In this document: positions 1 through 13,168 of the stretch, in pieces
How the letters are laid out: every line of letters begins with the position of its first letter
How positions within the stretch are numbered: position 1 is the stretch's first letter
Origin: Asterias amurensis
Lineage: Eukaryota; Echinodermata; Asteroidea; Forcipulatida; Asteriidae
DNA: 64,000 nucleotides
Direction: 5' to 3'
Assembly: GCF_032118995.1 (NCBI RefSeq)
Contig: NC_092663.1
Coordinates: 5,146,001-5,210,000, forward strand
Notes under the pieces: generated by a model
The model's database searches: none
Told to the model about the DNA's origin: nothing
What the model saw: only the letters and a program-made list of their open reading frames with translations
Position numbers and translations under genes: made by a program

Positions 1-1060
1 TGGGTCATGAGGAAATAGTGAAAACAGTGATTAAATAACACGTTTTGCGTGAAGTCAATAATCAAAAAAAGGATAGCACGTTAATTTTGCATGACATCTA
101 TTATTAAAAAATTTATAAAATAAACTAACGCTCACTGAGTGATAAAATTCAATCAGGAAATTTGTTTTATTTATTTCTCATCAAATATGACACTTCAGAC
201 TGGGATGTTTTCTACTATAATTAAGACCGTGAAATCTGTGATCTTAGACTTACTATTTTCTTACAAATTCTGTAATGTTTCTTTAACTATTTAGTTACAT
301 ATACCACCAAATGATACTTCACCATGGTTCATTTTTATTTAATCAGTGTATATCAGTGTTGTTATTGGTTTAACTTAGTGTGAACAACCAATACTTTCAG
401 AGTGCACAGTGATCATGAAGTAATCATGTGATCATGAAGTAATTGTTTACAAAGTCAATGTTTCTCCCAAGTCTTAAGTAAATACAGCAAATGTTAAGAC
501 ATTGCCAAAAGGAAATTGGCAGTGCTGCGTTAGTGTACATTTACAAACATATTATTTGTATGTTCCACATTTTAGTTTATAAGCGTGCATAGCTTTACTG
601 ATTTTCAAAGAGGCTGGTACAATCTTGTTGCCATAATCATAAAAAGATAAATACAGTAAAATAATGTAAAATGAAAAACATGACAACTATTATGGAGCAA
701 ACAAGCCAGTTATGATCCTACTAGTTTGTGCGGACGTTGGGTCTTTGACAAAAGAAAAACCACCGTAATGTGTAACAAAACATAATAATAAAGACAACAA
801 TTATGTTAATCCCCTATTACTTTACTGATATTAAATTTGTTTCTCTTTTCATTAAAAAAATGGCTTCTTTTTGGTTATAAACTGGCAATGAAATAATAAA
901 ATAATAAGTTTTGCAAAAGTTGTTGTTTATCTTTTGACGAAAGTTGCAAAGTACATGTTGGTACTATTAGTTTTATTAGTTGACATAACTTGCCTGAGCT
1001 TCCATGGCAGCACTGCTCTTTCCTCTACAAGTTGTTAATGCAAGTTTTTGATTCGTTTTC
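1..1060. other. Intergenic DNA left of the tRNA array
   Basis: AT-rich sequence with no open frame or exon I can support. Roughly the first 290 bases resemble 39336-39560 in order and spacing: both begin with a TGGGTCA-GA-AAATAGTGAAAAC block and later share a GGGATGTTTTCTACTAT block and a TGTAATGTTTCTTTAA block. This looks like a dispersed repeat or an old duplication. A 16-base piece around 409-441 (GTGATCATGAAGTAAT) occurs twice in tandem. Confidence 0.5.
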
Positions 1061-1148
1061 CAGCCAGGGAGTGTATTTTTTGCCTAGTTTGATCAAAAAA
1101 CCTTTAAGCTGAAGTGGTCTAATAAACTATGACTTTAAATGTCAGTCA

Positions 1149-1219
1149 TCCTCGGTAGTATAGTGGTAAGTATCACTGACTGTCACTCAGGATACCGGGG
1201 TACGATTCCCCGCCGGGAG
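1149..1219 (+). pseudogene. First array copy, diverged tRNA-Asp
   Basis: One G is missing from the 3' acceptor strand (CCGGGAG), the T loop reads TACGATT with the universal T55 changed, and base 27 and the variable loop also differ from the consensus. The T55 change hits the B box, so it is probably inactive. Diverged edge copies are usual for arrays homogenised by exchange. Confidence 0.75.
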
Positions 1220-1602
1220 TGTATTTTTTGCCTCGTTTATTCAACAAACCATCTATCTGAAGTGTTTTTAGAATAAATCATGACTTTAAACGTCAGTCAT
1301 CATCGGTAGTATAGTGGTAAGTATCACTGACTGTCACTCAGGAGACCGGGGTTCGATTCCCCGCCGGGGAGTATTTTTTTCTCTAGTTTATTCAACAAAC
1401 CTTCTAGCTGAAGTGTGCTTAGAATAAACTATGGCTTTAATTGTCAGTCATCCTCGGTAGAATAGTGGTAAGTATCTCTGACTGTCACTCAGGAGACCGG
1501 GGTTCGATTCCCCACCGGGGAGTGTATTTTTTGCCTAGTTTATTCAACAAACCTTCTAGCTGAAGTGTGCTTAGAATAAAAAATGGCTTTAATTGTCAGT
1601 CA

Positions 1603-1674
1603 TCCTCGGTAGTATAGTGGTAAGTATCTCTGACTGTCACTCAGGAGACCGGGGTTCGATTCCCCGCCGGGGAG
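1603..1674 (+). tRNA. tRNA-Asp(GTC), first consensus copy
   Basis: First copy from the left that matches the 72-nt consensus at every position, so it can serve as the type copy. A T run (GTGCATTTTTGCC) begins 5 nt after the discriminator base and can act as a Pol III terminator. Confidence 0.95.
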
Positions 1675-4600
1675 TGCATTTTTGCCTAGTTTATTCAACA
1701 AACTTTCTAGCTGAAGTGTTTTGAGAATAAACTATGACTTTAAATGTCAGTCATCCTTGGTAGTATACTGGTAAGTATCTCTGACTGTCACTCAGGGGAC
1801 CGGGGTTCGATTCCCCGCCGGGGAGTGTATTTTTTGCCTAGTTCATTCAACAAACCTTCTAGCTGAAGTGTTCTTAGAATAAACTATGACTTTAAATGTC
1901 AGTCATCCTCGGTAGTATACTGGTAAGTATCTCTGACTGTCACTCAGGAGACCGGGGTTCGATTCCCCGCCGGGGAGTGTATTTTTTGCCTAGTTTATTC
2001 AACAAACCTTCTAACTGAAGTGGTCTGAGAATAAACTATGACTTTAAATGTCAGTCATCCTCGGTAGTATAGTGGTAAGTATCTCTGACTGTCACTCAGG
2101 AGACCGGGGTTCGATTCCCCGCCGGGGAGTGTTTTTTTCTCTAGTTTATTCAACAAACCTTCTAGCTGAAGTGTGCTTAGAATAAACTATGGCTTTAATT
2201 ATCAGTCATCCTCGGTAGTATAGTGGTAAGTATCTCTGACTGTCACTCAGGAGACCGGGGTTCGATTCCCTGCCGGGGAGTGTATTTTTTGCCTAGTTTA
2301 TTCAACAAACCTTCTAGCTGAAGTGGTCTGAGAATAAACTATTACTTTAAATGTCAGTCATCCTCGGTAGTATAGTGGTAAGTATCTCTGACTGTCACTC
2401 AGGAGACCGGGGTTCGATTCCCCGCCGGGGAGTGCATTTTTGCCTAGTTTATTCAACAAACTTTCTAGCTGAAGTGTTTTGAGAATAAACTATGACTTTA
2501 AATGTCAGTCATCCTCGGTAGTATACTGGTAAGTATCTCTGACTGTCACTCAGGGGACCGGGGTTCGATTCCCCGCCGGGGAGTGTATTTTTTGCCTAGT
2601 TCATTCAACAAACCTTCTAGCTGAAGTGTTTTGAGAATAAACTATGACTTTAAATGTCAGTCATCCTCGGTAGTATACTGGTAAGTACCTCTGACTGTCA
2701 CTCAGGAGACCGGGGTTCGATTCCCCGCCGGGGAGTGTATTTTTTGCCTAGTTTATTCAACAAACCTTCTAACTGAAGTGGTCTGAGAATAAACTATGAC
2801 TTTAAATGTCAGTCATCCTCGGTAGTATAGTGGTAAGTATCTCTGACTGTCACTCAGGAGACCGGGGTTCGATTCCCCGCCGGGGAGTGTGTTTTTCTCT
2901 AGTTTATTCAACAAACCTTCTAGCTGAAGTGTGCTTAGAATAAACTATGGCTTTAATTGTCATTCATCCTCGGTAGTATAGTGGTAAGTATCTCTGACTG
3001 TCACTCAGGAGACCGGGGTTCGATTCCCTGCCGGGGAGTGTATTTTTTGCCTAGTTTATTCAACAAACCTTCTAGCTGAAGTGGTCTGAGAATAAACTAT
3101 GACTTTAAATGTCAGTCATCCTCGGTAGTATAGTGGTAAGTATCTCTGACTGTCACTCAGGAGACCGGGGTTCGATTCCCCGCCGGGGAGTGTTTTTTTG
3201 CCTAGTTTATTCAACAAACCTTCTAGCTGAAGTATTCTTAGAATAAACTATGGCTTTAATTGTCAGTCATCCCCGGTAGTATAGTGGTAAGTATCTCTGA
3301 CTGTCACTCAGGAGACCGGTGTTCGATTCCCTGCCGGGGAGTGTTTTTTTCTCTAGTTTATTCAACAAACCTTCTAGCTGAAGTGTGCTTAGAATAAACT
3401 ATGGCTTTAATTGTCAGTCATCCTCGGTAGTATAGTGGTAAGTATCTCTGACTGTCACTCAGGAGACCGGGGTTCGATTCCCCGCCGGGGAGTGTATTTT
3501 TTGCCTAGTTTATTCAACAAACCTTCTAGCTGAAGTGGTCTGAGAATAAACTATGACTTTAAATGTCAGTCATCCTCGGTAGTATAGTGGTAAGTATCTC
3601 TGACTGTCACTCAGGAGACCGGGGTTCGATTCCCCGCCGGGGAGTGTTTTTTTCTCTAGTTTATTCAACAAACCTTCTAGCTGAAGTGGTCTGAGAATAA
3701 ACTATGACTTTAAATGTCAGTCATCCCCGGTAGTATAGTGGTAAGTATCTCTGACTGTCACTCAGGAGACCGGTGTTCGATTCCTTGCCGGGGAGTGTTT
3801 TTTTCTCTAGTTTATTCAACAAACCTTCTAGCTGAAGTGTGCTTAGAATAAACTATGGCTTTAATTGTCAGTCATCCTCGGTAGTATAGTGGTAAGTATC
3901 TCTGACTGTCACTCAGGAGACCGGGGTTCGATTCCCCGCCGGGGAGTGTATTTTTTGCCTAGTTTATTCAACAAACCTTCTAGCTGAAGTGGTCTGAGAA
4001 TAAACTATGACTTTAAATGTCAGTCATCCTCGGTAGTATAGTGGTAAGTATCTCTGACTGTCACTCAGGAGACCGGGGTTCGATTCCCCGCCGGGGAGTG
4101 TTTTTTTCTCTAGTTTATTCAACAAACCTTCTAGCTGAAGTGGTCTGAGAATAAACTATGACTTTAAATGTCAGTCATCCTCGGTAGTATAGTGGTAAGT
4201 ATCTCTGACTGTCACTCAGGAGACCGGGGTTCGATTCCCCGCCGGGGAGTATATTTTTTGCTTAGTTAATTTAACAAACCTTCTAGCTGAAGTATTCTAA
4301 GAAAAACCTAGGACTTTAAACGTCAGTCATCCTCGGTAGTATAGTGGTAAGTATCTCTGACTGTCACTCAGGAGACCGGGGTTCGATTCCCCGCCGGGGA
4401 GTGTATTTTTTGCCTAGTTTATTCAACAAACCTTCTAGCTGAAGTGGTCTGAGAATAAACTATGACTTTAAATGTCAGTCATCCTCGGTAGTATAGTGGT
4501 AAGTATCTCTGACTGTCACTCAGGAGACCGGGGTTCGATTCCCCGCCGGGGAGTGTTTTTTTCTCTAGTTTAGTCAACAAACCTTCTAGCTGAAGTGGTC

Positions 4601-5238
4601 TGAGAATAAACTATGACTTTAAATGTCAGTCATCCCCGGTAGTATAGTGGTAAGTATCTCTGACTGTCACTCAGGAGACCGGTGTTCGATTCCTTGCCGG
4701 GGAGTGGTTTTTTCTCTAGTTTATTCAACAAACCTTCTAGCTGAAGTGTGCTTAGAATAAACTATGGCTTTAATTGTCAGTCATCCTCGGTAGTATAGTG
4801 GTAAGTATCTCTGACTGTCACTCAGGAGACCGGGGTTCGATTCCCCGCCGGGGAGTGTATTTTTTGCCTAGTTTATTCAACAAACCTTCTAGCTGAAGTG
4901 GTCTGAGAATAAACTATGGCTTTAAATGTCAGTCATCCTCGGTAGTATAGTGGTAAGTATCTCTGACTGTCACTCAGGAGACCGGGGTTCGATTCCCCGC
5001 CGGGGAGTGTTTTTTTCTCTAGTTTATTCAACAAACCTTCTAGCTGAAGTGGTCTGAGAATAAACTATGACTTTAAATGTCAGTCATCCTCGGAAGTATA
5101 GTGGTAAGTATCTCTGACTGTCACTCAGGAGACCGGGGTTCGATTCCCCGCCGGGGAGTATATTTTTTGCTTAGTTAATTTAACAAACCTTCTAGCTGAA
5201 GTATTCTAAGAAAAACCTAGGACTTTAAACGTCAGTCA

Positions 5239-5310
5239 TCCTCGGTAGTATAGTGGTAAGTATCTCTGACTGTCACGTAGGAGACCGGGGTTCGATTCCC
5301 CGCCGGGGAG
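5239..5310 (+). tRNA. tRNA-Asp copy with weakened anticodon stem and no close terminator
   Basis: The 3' side of the anticodon stem reads GTAGG instead of TCAGG, giving an A-G mismatch and a G-T pair next to the loop. The downstream spacer starts TGTATTATTTGCC and contains no run of four T before the next gene at 5391. Confidence 0.8.
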
Positions 5311-6752
5311 TGTATTATTTGCCTAGTTTATTCAACAAACCTTCTAGCTGAAGTGGTCTGAGAATAAACTATGACTTTAAATGTCAGTCATCCTCGGTAG
5401 TATAGTGGTAAGTATCTCTGACTGTCACTCAGGAGACCGGGGTTCGATTCCCCGCCGGGGAGTGTTTTTTTTCTCTAGTTTATTCAACAAACCTTCTAGC
5501 TGAAGTGTGCTTAGAATAAACTATGGCTTTAATTGTCAGTCATCCTCGGTAGTATAGTGGTAAGTATCTCTGACTGTCACTCAGGAGACCGGGGTTCGAT
5601 TCCCCGCCGGGGAGTGCATTTTTGCCTAGTTTATTCAACAAACTTTCTAGCTGAAGTGGTCTGAGAATAAACTATGACTTTAAATGTCAGTCATCCTCGG
5701 TAGTATAGTGGTAAGTATCTCTGACTGTCACTCAGGAGACCGGGGTTCGATTCCCCGCCGGGGAGTGTTTTTTTCTCTAGTTTATTCAACAAACCTTCTA
5801 GCTGAAGTGTGCTTAGAATAAACTATGGCTTTAATTGTCAGTCATCCTCGGTAGTATAGTGGTAAGTATCTCTGACTGTCACTCAGGAGACCGGGGTTCG
5901 ATTCCCCGCCGGGGAGTGTATTTTTTGCCTAGTTTATTCAACAAACCTTCTAGCTGAAGTGGTCTGAGAATAAACTATGACTTTAAATGTCAGTCATCCT
6001 CGGTAGTATAGTGGTAAGTATCTCTGACTGTCACTCAGGAGACCGGGGTTCGATTCCCCGCCGGGGAGTGTTTTTTTGCCTAGTTTATTCAACAAACCTT
6101 CTAGCTGAAGTATTCTTAGAATAAACTATGGCTTTAATTGTCAGTCATCCCCGGTAGTATAGTGGTAAGTATCTCTGACTGTCACTCAGGAGACCGGTGT
6201 TCGATTCCCTGCCGGGGAGTGTTTTTTTCTCTAGTTTATTCAACAAACCTTCTAGCTGAAGTGTGCTTAGAATAAACTATGGCTTTAATTGTCAGTCATC
6301 CTCGGTAGTATAGTGGTAAGTATCTCTGACTGTCACTCAGGAGACCGGGGTTCGATTCCCCGCCGGGGAGTGTATTTTTTGCCTAGTTTATTCAACAAAC
6401 CTTCTAGCTGAAGTGGTCTGAGAATAAACTATGACTTTAAATGTCAGTCATCCTCGGTAGTATAGTGGTAAGTATCTCTGACTGTCACTCAGGAGACCGG
6501 GGTTCGATTCCCCGCCGGGCAGTGTTTTTTTCTCTAGTTTATTCAACAAACCTTCTAGCTGAAGTGGTCTGAGAATAAACTATGACTTTAAATGTCAGTC
6601 ATCCCCGGTAGTATAGTGGTAAGTATCTCTGACTGTCACTCAGGAGACCGGTGTTCGATTCCCTGCCGGGGAGTGTTTTTTTCTCTAGTTTATTCAACAA
6701 ACCTTCTTGCTGAAGTGTGCTTAGAATAAACTATGGCTTTAATTGTCAGTCA

Positions 6753-6824
6753 TCCTCGGTAGTATAGTGGTAAGTATCTCTGACTGTCACTCAGGAGACC
6801 GGTGTTCGATTCCCTGCCGGGGAG
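6753..6824 (+). tRNA. tRNA-Asp copy followed by a shortened spacer
   Basis: The spacer after this copy has lost its oligo-T tract (GTGTATTAGTTTATTC), which shortens the unit to 144 bp. The T stem carries GGTG opposite CCCTG, one mismatch and one wobble pair. Read-through into the consensus copy at 6897 is possible. Confidence 0.8.
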
Positions 6825-7199
6825 TGTATTAGTTTATTCAACAAACCTTCTAGCTGAAGTGGTCTGAGAATAAACTATGACTTTAAATGTCAGTCATCCT
6901 CGGTAGTATAGTGGTAAGTATCTCTGACTGTCACTCAGGAGACCGGGGTTCGATTCCCCGCCGGGGAGTGTATTTTTCTCTAGTTTATTCAACAAACCTT
7001 CTAGCTGAAGTGGTCTGAGAATAAACTATGACTTTAAATGTCAGTCATCCTCGGTAGTATAGTGGTAAGTATCTCTGACTGTCACTCAGGAGACCGGGGT
7101 TCGATTCCCCGCCGGGGAGTATATTTTTTGCTTAGTTAATTTAACAAACCTTCTAGCTGAAGTATTCTAAGAAAAACCTATGACTTTAAACGTCAGTCA

Positions 7200-7267
7200 T
7201 CCTCGGTAGTATAGTGGTATCTCTGACTGTCACTCAGGAGACCGGGGTTCGATTCCCCGCCGGGGAG
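7200..7267 (+). pseudogene. tRNA-Asp copy with 4-nt D-arm deletion
   Basis: AAGT is missing after GTGGT, removing the 3' strand of the D stem and altering the A box. The rest, including GTC and the B box, is intact. The following spacer has no T4 run. An identical deletion sits 12 units away at 9011, so this dead copy was duplicated with its block. Confidence 0.85.
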
Positions 7268-8707
7268 TGTATTATTTGCCTAGTTTATTCAACAAACCTT
7301 CTAGCTGAAGTGGTCTGAGAATAAACTATGACTTTAAATGTCAGTCATCCTCGGTAGTATACTGGTAAGTATCTCTGACTGTCACTCAGGAGACCGGGGT
7401 TCGATTCCCCGCCGGGAGTGTATTTTTTGCCTAGTATATTCAACAAACCTTCTAGCTGAAGTGGTCTGAGAATAAACTATGACTTTAAATGTCAGTCATC
7501 CTCGGTAGTATAGTGGTAAGTATCTCTGACTGTCACTCAGGAGACCGGGGTTCGATTCCCCGCCGGGGAGTGTTTTTTTCTCTAGTTTATTCAACAAACC
7601 TTCTAGCTGAAGTGTGCTTAGAATAAACTATGGCTTTAATTGTCAGTCATCCTCGGTAGTATAGTGGTAAGTATCTCTGACTGTCACTCAGGAGACCGGG
7701 GTTCGATTCCCCGCCGGGGAGTGTATTTTTTGCCTAGTTTATTCAACAAACCTTCTAGCTGAAGTGGTCTGAGAATAAACTATGACTTTAAATGTCAGTC
7801 ATCCTCGGTAGTATAGTGGTAAGTATCTCTGACTGTCACTCAGGAGACCGGGGTTCGATTCCCCGCCGGGGAGTGTTTTTTTGCCTAGTTTATTCAACAA
7901 ACCTTCTAGCTGAAGTATTCTTAGAATAAACTATGGCTTTAATTGTCAGTCATCCCCGGTAGTATAGTGGTAAGTATCTCTGACTGTCACTCAGGAGACC
8001 GGTGTTCGATTCCCTGCCGGGGAGTGTTTTTTTCTCTAGTTTATTCAACAAACCTTCTAGCTGAAGTGTGCTTAGAATAAACTATGGCTTTAATTGTCAG
8101 TCATCCTCGGTAGTATAGTGGTAAGTATCTCTGACTGTCACTCAGGAGACCGGGGTTCGATTCCCCGCCGGGGAGTGTATTTTTTGCCTAGTTTATTCAA
8201 CAAACCTTCTAGCTGAAGTGGTCTGAGAATAAACTATGACTTTAAATGTCAGTCATCCTCGGTAGTATAGTGGTAAGTATCTCTGACTGTCACTCAGGAG
8301 ACCGGGGTTCGATTCCCCGCCGGGGACTGTTTTTTCTCTAGTTTATTCAACAAACCTTCTAGCTGAAGTGGTCTGAGAATAAACTATGACTTTAAATGTC
8401 AGTCATCCCCGGTAGTATAGTGGTAAGTATCTCTGACTGTCACTCAGGAGACCGGTGTTCGATTCCCTGCCGGGGAGTGTTTTTTTCTCTAGTTTATTCA
8501 ACAAACCTTCTAGCTGAAGTGTGCTTAGAATAAACTATGGCTTTAATTGTCAGTCATCCTCGGTAGTATAGTGGTAAGTATCTCTGACTGTCACTCAGGA
8601 GACCGGGGTTCGATTCCCCGCCGGGGAGTGCATTTTTGCCTAGTTTATTCAACAAACTTTCTAGCTGAAGTGTTTTGAGAATAAACTATGACTTTAAATG
8701 TCAGTCA

Positions 8708-8779
8708 TCCTCGGTAGTATACTGGTAAGTATCTCTGACTGTCACTCAGGAGACCGGGGTTCGTTTCCCCGCCGGGGAG
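8708..8779 (+). pseudogene. tRNA-Asp copy with A58 changed to T
   Basis: The T loop reads TTCGTTT. A58 is near-universal in tRNAs (it forms the T54-A58 pair) and lies in the B box, so this copy should be poorly transcribed or misfolded. It also has G15 changed to C. The T-loop change recurs at 10519, 11732 and 13097. Confidence 0.8.
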
Positions 8780-9010
8780 TGTATTTTTCTCTAGTTTATT
8801 CAACAAACCTTCTAGCTGAAGTGTTTTTAGAATGAACTTTGAATTTAAATGTCAGTCATCCTCGGTAGTATAGTGGTAAGTATCTCTGACTGTCACTCAG
8901 GAGACCGGGGTTCGATTCCCCGCCGGGGAGTATATTTTTTGCTTAGTTAATTTAACAAACCTTCTAGCTGAAGTATTCTAAGAAAAACCTATGACTTTAA
9001 ACGTCAGTCA

Positions 9011-9078
9011 TCCTCGGTAGTATAGTGGTATCTCTGACTGTCACTCAGGAGACCGGGGTTCGATTCCCCGCCGGGGAG
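9011..9078 (+). pseudogene. tRNA-Asp copy with 4-nt D-arm deletion (second)
   Basis: Same 4-nt D-arm deletion and same T4-less downstream spacer as the copy at 7200, 1811 bp to the left. Neighbouring copies also match in order (G15C copy next, then a TAGTATATTC spacer), marking the 12-unit block. Confidence 0.85.
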
Positions 9079-10518
9079 TGTATTATTTGCCTAGTTTATT
9101 CAACAAACCTTCTAGCTGAAGTGGTCTGAGAATAAACTATGACTTTAAATGTCAGTCATCCTCGGTAGTATACTGGTAAGTATCTCTGACTGTCACTCAG
9201 GAGACCGGGGTTCGATTCCCCGCCGGGAGTGTATTTTTTGCCTAGTATATTCAACAAACCTTCTAGCTGAAGTGGTCTGAGAATAAACTATGACTTTAAA
9301 TGTCAGTCATCCTCGGTAGTATAGTGGTAAGTATCTCTGACTGTCACTCAGGAGACCGGGGTTCGATTCCCCGCCGGGGAGTTTTTTTTTCTCTAGTTTA
9401 TTCAACAAACCTTCTAGCTGAAGTGTGCTTAGAATAAACTATGGCTTTAATTGTCAGTCATCCTCGGTAGTATAGTGGTAAGTATCTCTGACTGTCACTC
9501 AGGAGACCGGGGTTCGATTCCCCGCCGGGGAGTGTATTTTTTGCCTAGTTTATTCAACAAACCTTCTAGCTGAAGTGGTCTGAGAATAAACTATGACTTT
9601 AAATGTCAGTCATCCTCGGTAGTATAGTGGTAAGTATCTCTGACTGTCACTCAGGAGACCGGGGTTCGATTCCCCGCCGGGGAGTGTTTTTTTGCCTAGT
9701 TTATTCAACAAACCTTCTAGCTGAAGTATTCTTAGAATAAACTATGGCTTTAATTGTCAGTCATCCCCGGTAGTATAGTGGTAAGTATCTCTGACTGTCA
9801 CTCAGGAGACAGGTGTTCGATTCCCTGCCGGGGAGTGTTTTTTTCTCTAGTTTATTCAACAAACCTTCTAGCTGAAGTGTGCTTAGAATAAACTATGGCT
9901 TTAATTGTCAGTCATCCTCGGTAGTATAGTGGTAAGTATCTCTGACTGTCACTCAGGAGACCGGGGTTCGATTCCCCGCCGGGGAGTGTATTTTTTGCCT
10001 AGTTTATTCAACAAACCTTCTAGCTGAAGTGGTCTGAGAATAAACTATGACTTTAAATGTCAGTCATCCTCGGTAGTATAGTGGTAAGTATCTCTGACTG
10101 TCACTCAGGAGACCGGGGTTCGATTCCCCGCCGGGGACTGTTTTTTCTCTAGTTTATTCAACAAACCTTCTAGCTGAAGTGGTCTGAGAATAAACTATGA
10201 CTTTAAATGTCAGTCATCCCCGGTAGTATAGTGGTATGTATCTCTGACTGTCACTCAGGAGACCGGTGTTCGATTCCCTGCCGGGGAGTGTTTTTTTCTC
10301 TAGTTTATTCAACAAACCTTCTAGCTGAAGTGTGCTTAGAATAAACTATGGCTTTAATTGTCAGTCATCCTCGGTAGTATAGTGGTAAGTATCTCTGACT
10401 GTCACTCAGGAGACCGGGGTTCGATTCCCCGCCGGGGAGTGCATTTTTGCCTAGTTTATTCAACAAACTTTCTAGCTGAAGTGTTTTGAGAATAAACTAT
10501 GACTTTAAATGTCAGTCA

Positions 10519-10590
10519 TCCTCGGTAGTATACTGGTAAGTATCTCTGACTGTCACTCAGGAGACCGGGGTTCGTTTCCCCGCCGGGGAG
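10519..10590 (+). pseudogene. tRNA-Asp copy with A58 changed to T (second)
   Basis: T loop TTCGTTT and G15 to C, as at 8708, which lies 1811 bp to the left; a block duplicate. Confidence 0.8.
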
Positions 10591-10973
10591 TGTATTTTTC
10601 TCTAGTTTATTCAACAAACCTTCTAGCTGAAGTGGTCTGAGAATAAACTATGACTTTAAATGTCAGTCATCCTCGGTAGTATAGTGGTAAGTATCTCTGA
10701 CTGTCACTCAGGAGACCGGGGTTCGATTCCCCGCCGGGGAGTATATTTTTTGCTTAGTTAATTTAACAAACCTTCTGGCTGAAGTATTCTAAGAAAAACC
10801 TAGGACTTTAAACGTCAGTCATCCTCGGTAGTATAGTGGTAAGTATCTCTGACTGTCACTCAGGAGACCGGGGTTCGATTCCCCGCCGGGGAGTGTATTA
10901 TTTGCCTAGTTTATTCAACAAACCTTCTAGCTGAAGTGGTCTGAGAATAAACTATGACTTTAAATGTCAGTCA

Positions 10974-11045
10974 TCCTCAATAGTATAGTGGTAAGTATCT
11001 CTGACTGTCACTCAGGAGACCGGGGTTCGATTCCCCGCCGGGGTG
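10974..11045 (+). pseudogene. tRNA-Asp copy with damaged acceptor stem
   Basis: The 5' acceptor strand reads TCCTCAA instead of TCCTCGG and the 3' strand ends GGGGTG, so three acceptor pairs are lost. It lies directly downstream of a terminator-less copy (10822). Confidence 0.75.
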
Positions 11046-11731
11046 TGTTTTTTTTCTCTAGTTTATTCAACAAACCTTCTAGCTGAAGTGTGCTTAGAAT
11101 AAACTATGGCTTTAATTGTCAGTCATCCTCGGTAGTATAGTGGTAAGTATCTCTGACTGTCACTCAGGAGACCGGGGTTCGATTCCCCGCCGGGGAGTGT
11201 ATTTTTTGCCTAGTTTATTCAACAAACCTTCTAGCTGAAGTGTTTTTAGAATGAACTTTGAATTTAAATGTCAGTCATCCTCGGTACTATAGTGGTAAGT
11301 ATCTCTGACTGTCACTCAGGAGACCGGGGTTCGATTCCCCGCCGGGGAGTGTATTTTTTGCCTATTTCATTCAACAAACCTTCTAGCTGAAGTGTTCTTA
11401 GAATCAACTATGACTTTAAATGTCAGTCATCCTCGGTAGTATAGTGGTAAGTATCTCTGACTGTCACTCAGGAGACCGGGGTTCGATTCCCCGCCGGGGA
11501 GTGCATTTTTGCCTAGTTTATTCAACAAACCTTCTAGCTGAAGTGTTCTGAGAATAAACTATGACTTTAAATGTCAGTCATCCTCGGTTGTGTAGTGGTA
11601 AGTATCTCTGACTGTCACTCAGGAGACCGGGGTTCGATTCCCCGCCGGGGAGTGTCTTTTTGCCTAGTTCATTCAACAAACCTTCTAGCTGAAGTATTCT
11701 TAGAAAAAACTATGGCTTTAATCGTCAGTCA

Positions 11732-11803
11732 TCCTCGGTAGTATAGTGGTAAGTATCTCTGACTGTCACTCAGGAGACCGGGGTTCGTTTCCCCGCCGGG
11801 GAG
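11732..11803 (+). pseudogene. tRNA-Asp copy with A58 changed to T (third)
   Basis: T loop TTCGTTT without the G15 change seen at 8708 and 10519, so it was either split off by a crossover between copies or arose separately. Duplicated 1365 bp further right at 13097. Confidence 0.8.
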
Positions 11804-13096
11804 TGTATTTTTCTCTAGTTTATTCAACAAACCTTCTAGCTGAAGTGGTCTGAGAATAAACTATGACTTTAAATGTCAGTCATCCTCGGTAGTATAGTGG
11901 TAAGTATCTCTGACTGTCACTCAGGAGACCGGGGTTCGATTCCCCGCCGGGGAGTATATTTTTTGCTTAGTTAATTTAACAAACCTTCTGGCTGAAGTAT
12001 TCTAAGAAAAACCTAGGACTTTAAACGTCAGTCATCCTCGGTAGTATAGTGGTAAGTATCTCTGACTGTCACTCAGGAGACCGGGGTTCGATTCCCCGCC
12101 GGGGAGTGTAATATTTGCCTAGTTTATTCAACAAACCTTCTAGCTGAAGTGGTCTGAGAATAAACTATGACTTTAAATGTCAGTCATCCTCGGTAGTATA
12201 GTGGTAAGTATCTCTGACTGTCACTCAGGAGACCGGGGTTCGATTCCCCGCCGGGGTGTGTTTTTTTTCTCTAGTTTATTCAACAAACCTTCTAGCTGAA
12301 GTGTGCTTAGAATAAACTATGGCTTTAATTGTCAGTCATCCTCGGTAGTATAGTGGTAAGTATCTCTGACTGTCACTCAGGAGACCGGGGTTCGATTCCC
12401 CGCCGGGGAGTGTATTTTTTGCCGAGTTTATTCAACAAACCTTCTAGCTGAAGTGTTTTTAGAATGAACTTTGAATTTAAATGTCAGTCATCCTCGGTAC
12501 TATAGTGGTAAGTATCTCTGACTGTCACTCAGGAGACCGGGGTTCGATTCCCCGCCGGGGAGTGTATTTTTTGCCTATTTCATTCAACAAACCTTCTAGC
12601 TGAAGTGTTCTTAGAATCAACTATGACTTTAAATGTCAGTCATCCTCGGTAGTATAGTGGTAAGTATCTCTGACTGTCACTCAGGAGACCGGGGTTCGAT
12701 TCCCCGCCGGGGAGTGTATTTTTTGCCTATTTCATTCAACAAACCTTCTAGCTGAAGTGTTCTTAGAATCAACTATGACTTTAAATGTCAGTCATCCTCG
12801 GTAGTATAGTGGTAAGTATCTCTGACTGTCACTCAGGAGACCGGGGTTCGATTCCCCGCCGGGGAGTGCATTTTTGCCTAGTTTATTCAACAAACCTTCT
12901 AGCTGAAGTGTTCTGAGAATAAACTATGACTTTAAATGTCAGTCATCCTCGGTTGTGTAGTGGTAAGTATCTCTGACTGTCACTCAGGAGACCGGGGTTC
13001 GATTCCCCGCCGGGGAGTGTCTTTTTGCCTAGTTCATTCAACAAACCTTCTAGCTGAAGTATTCTTAGAAAAAACTATGGCTTTAATCGTCAGTCA

Positions 13097-13168
13097 TCCT
13101 CGGTAGTATAGTGGTAAGTATCTCTGACTGTCACTCAGGAGACCGGGGTTCGTTTCCCCGCCGGGGAG
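13097..13168 (+). pseudogene. tRNA-Asp copy with A58 changed to T (fourth)
   Basis: Same T-loop change as 11732, in the 9-unit block duplication. Confidence 0.8.
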
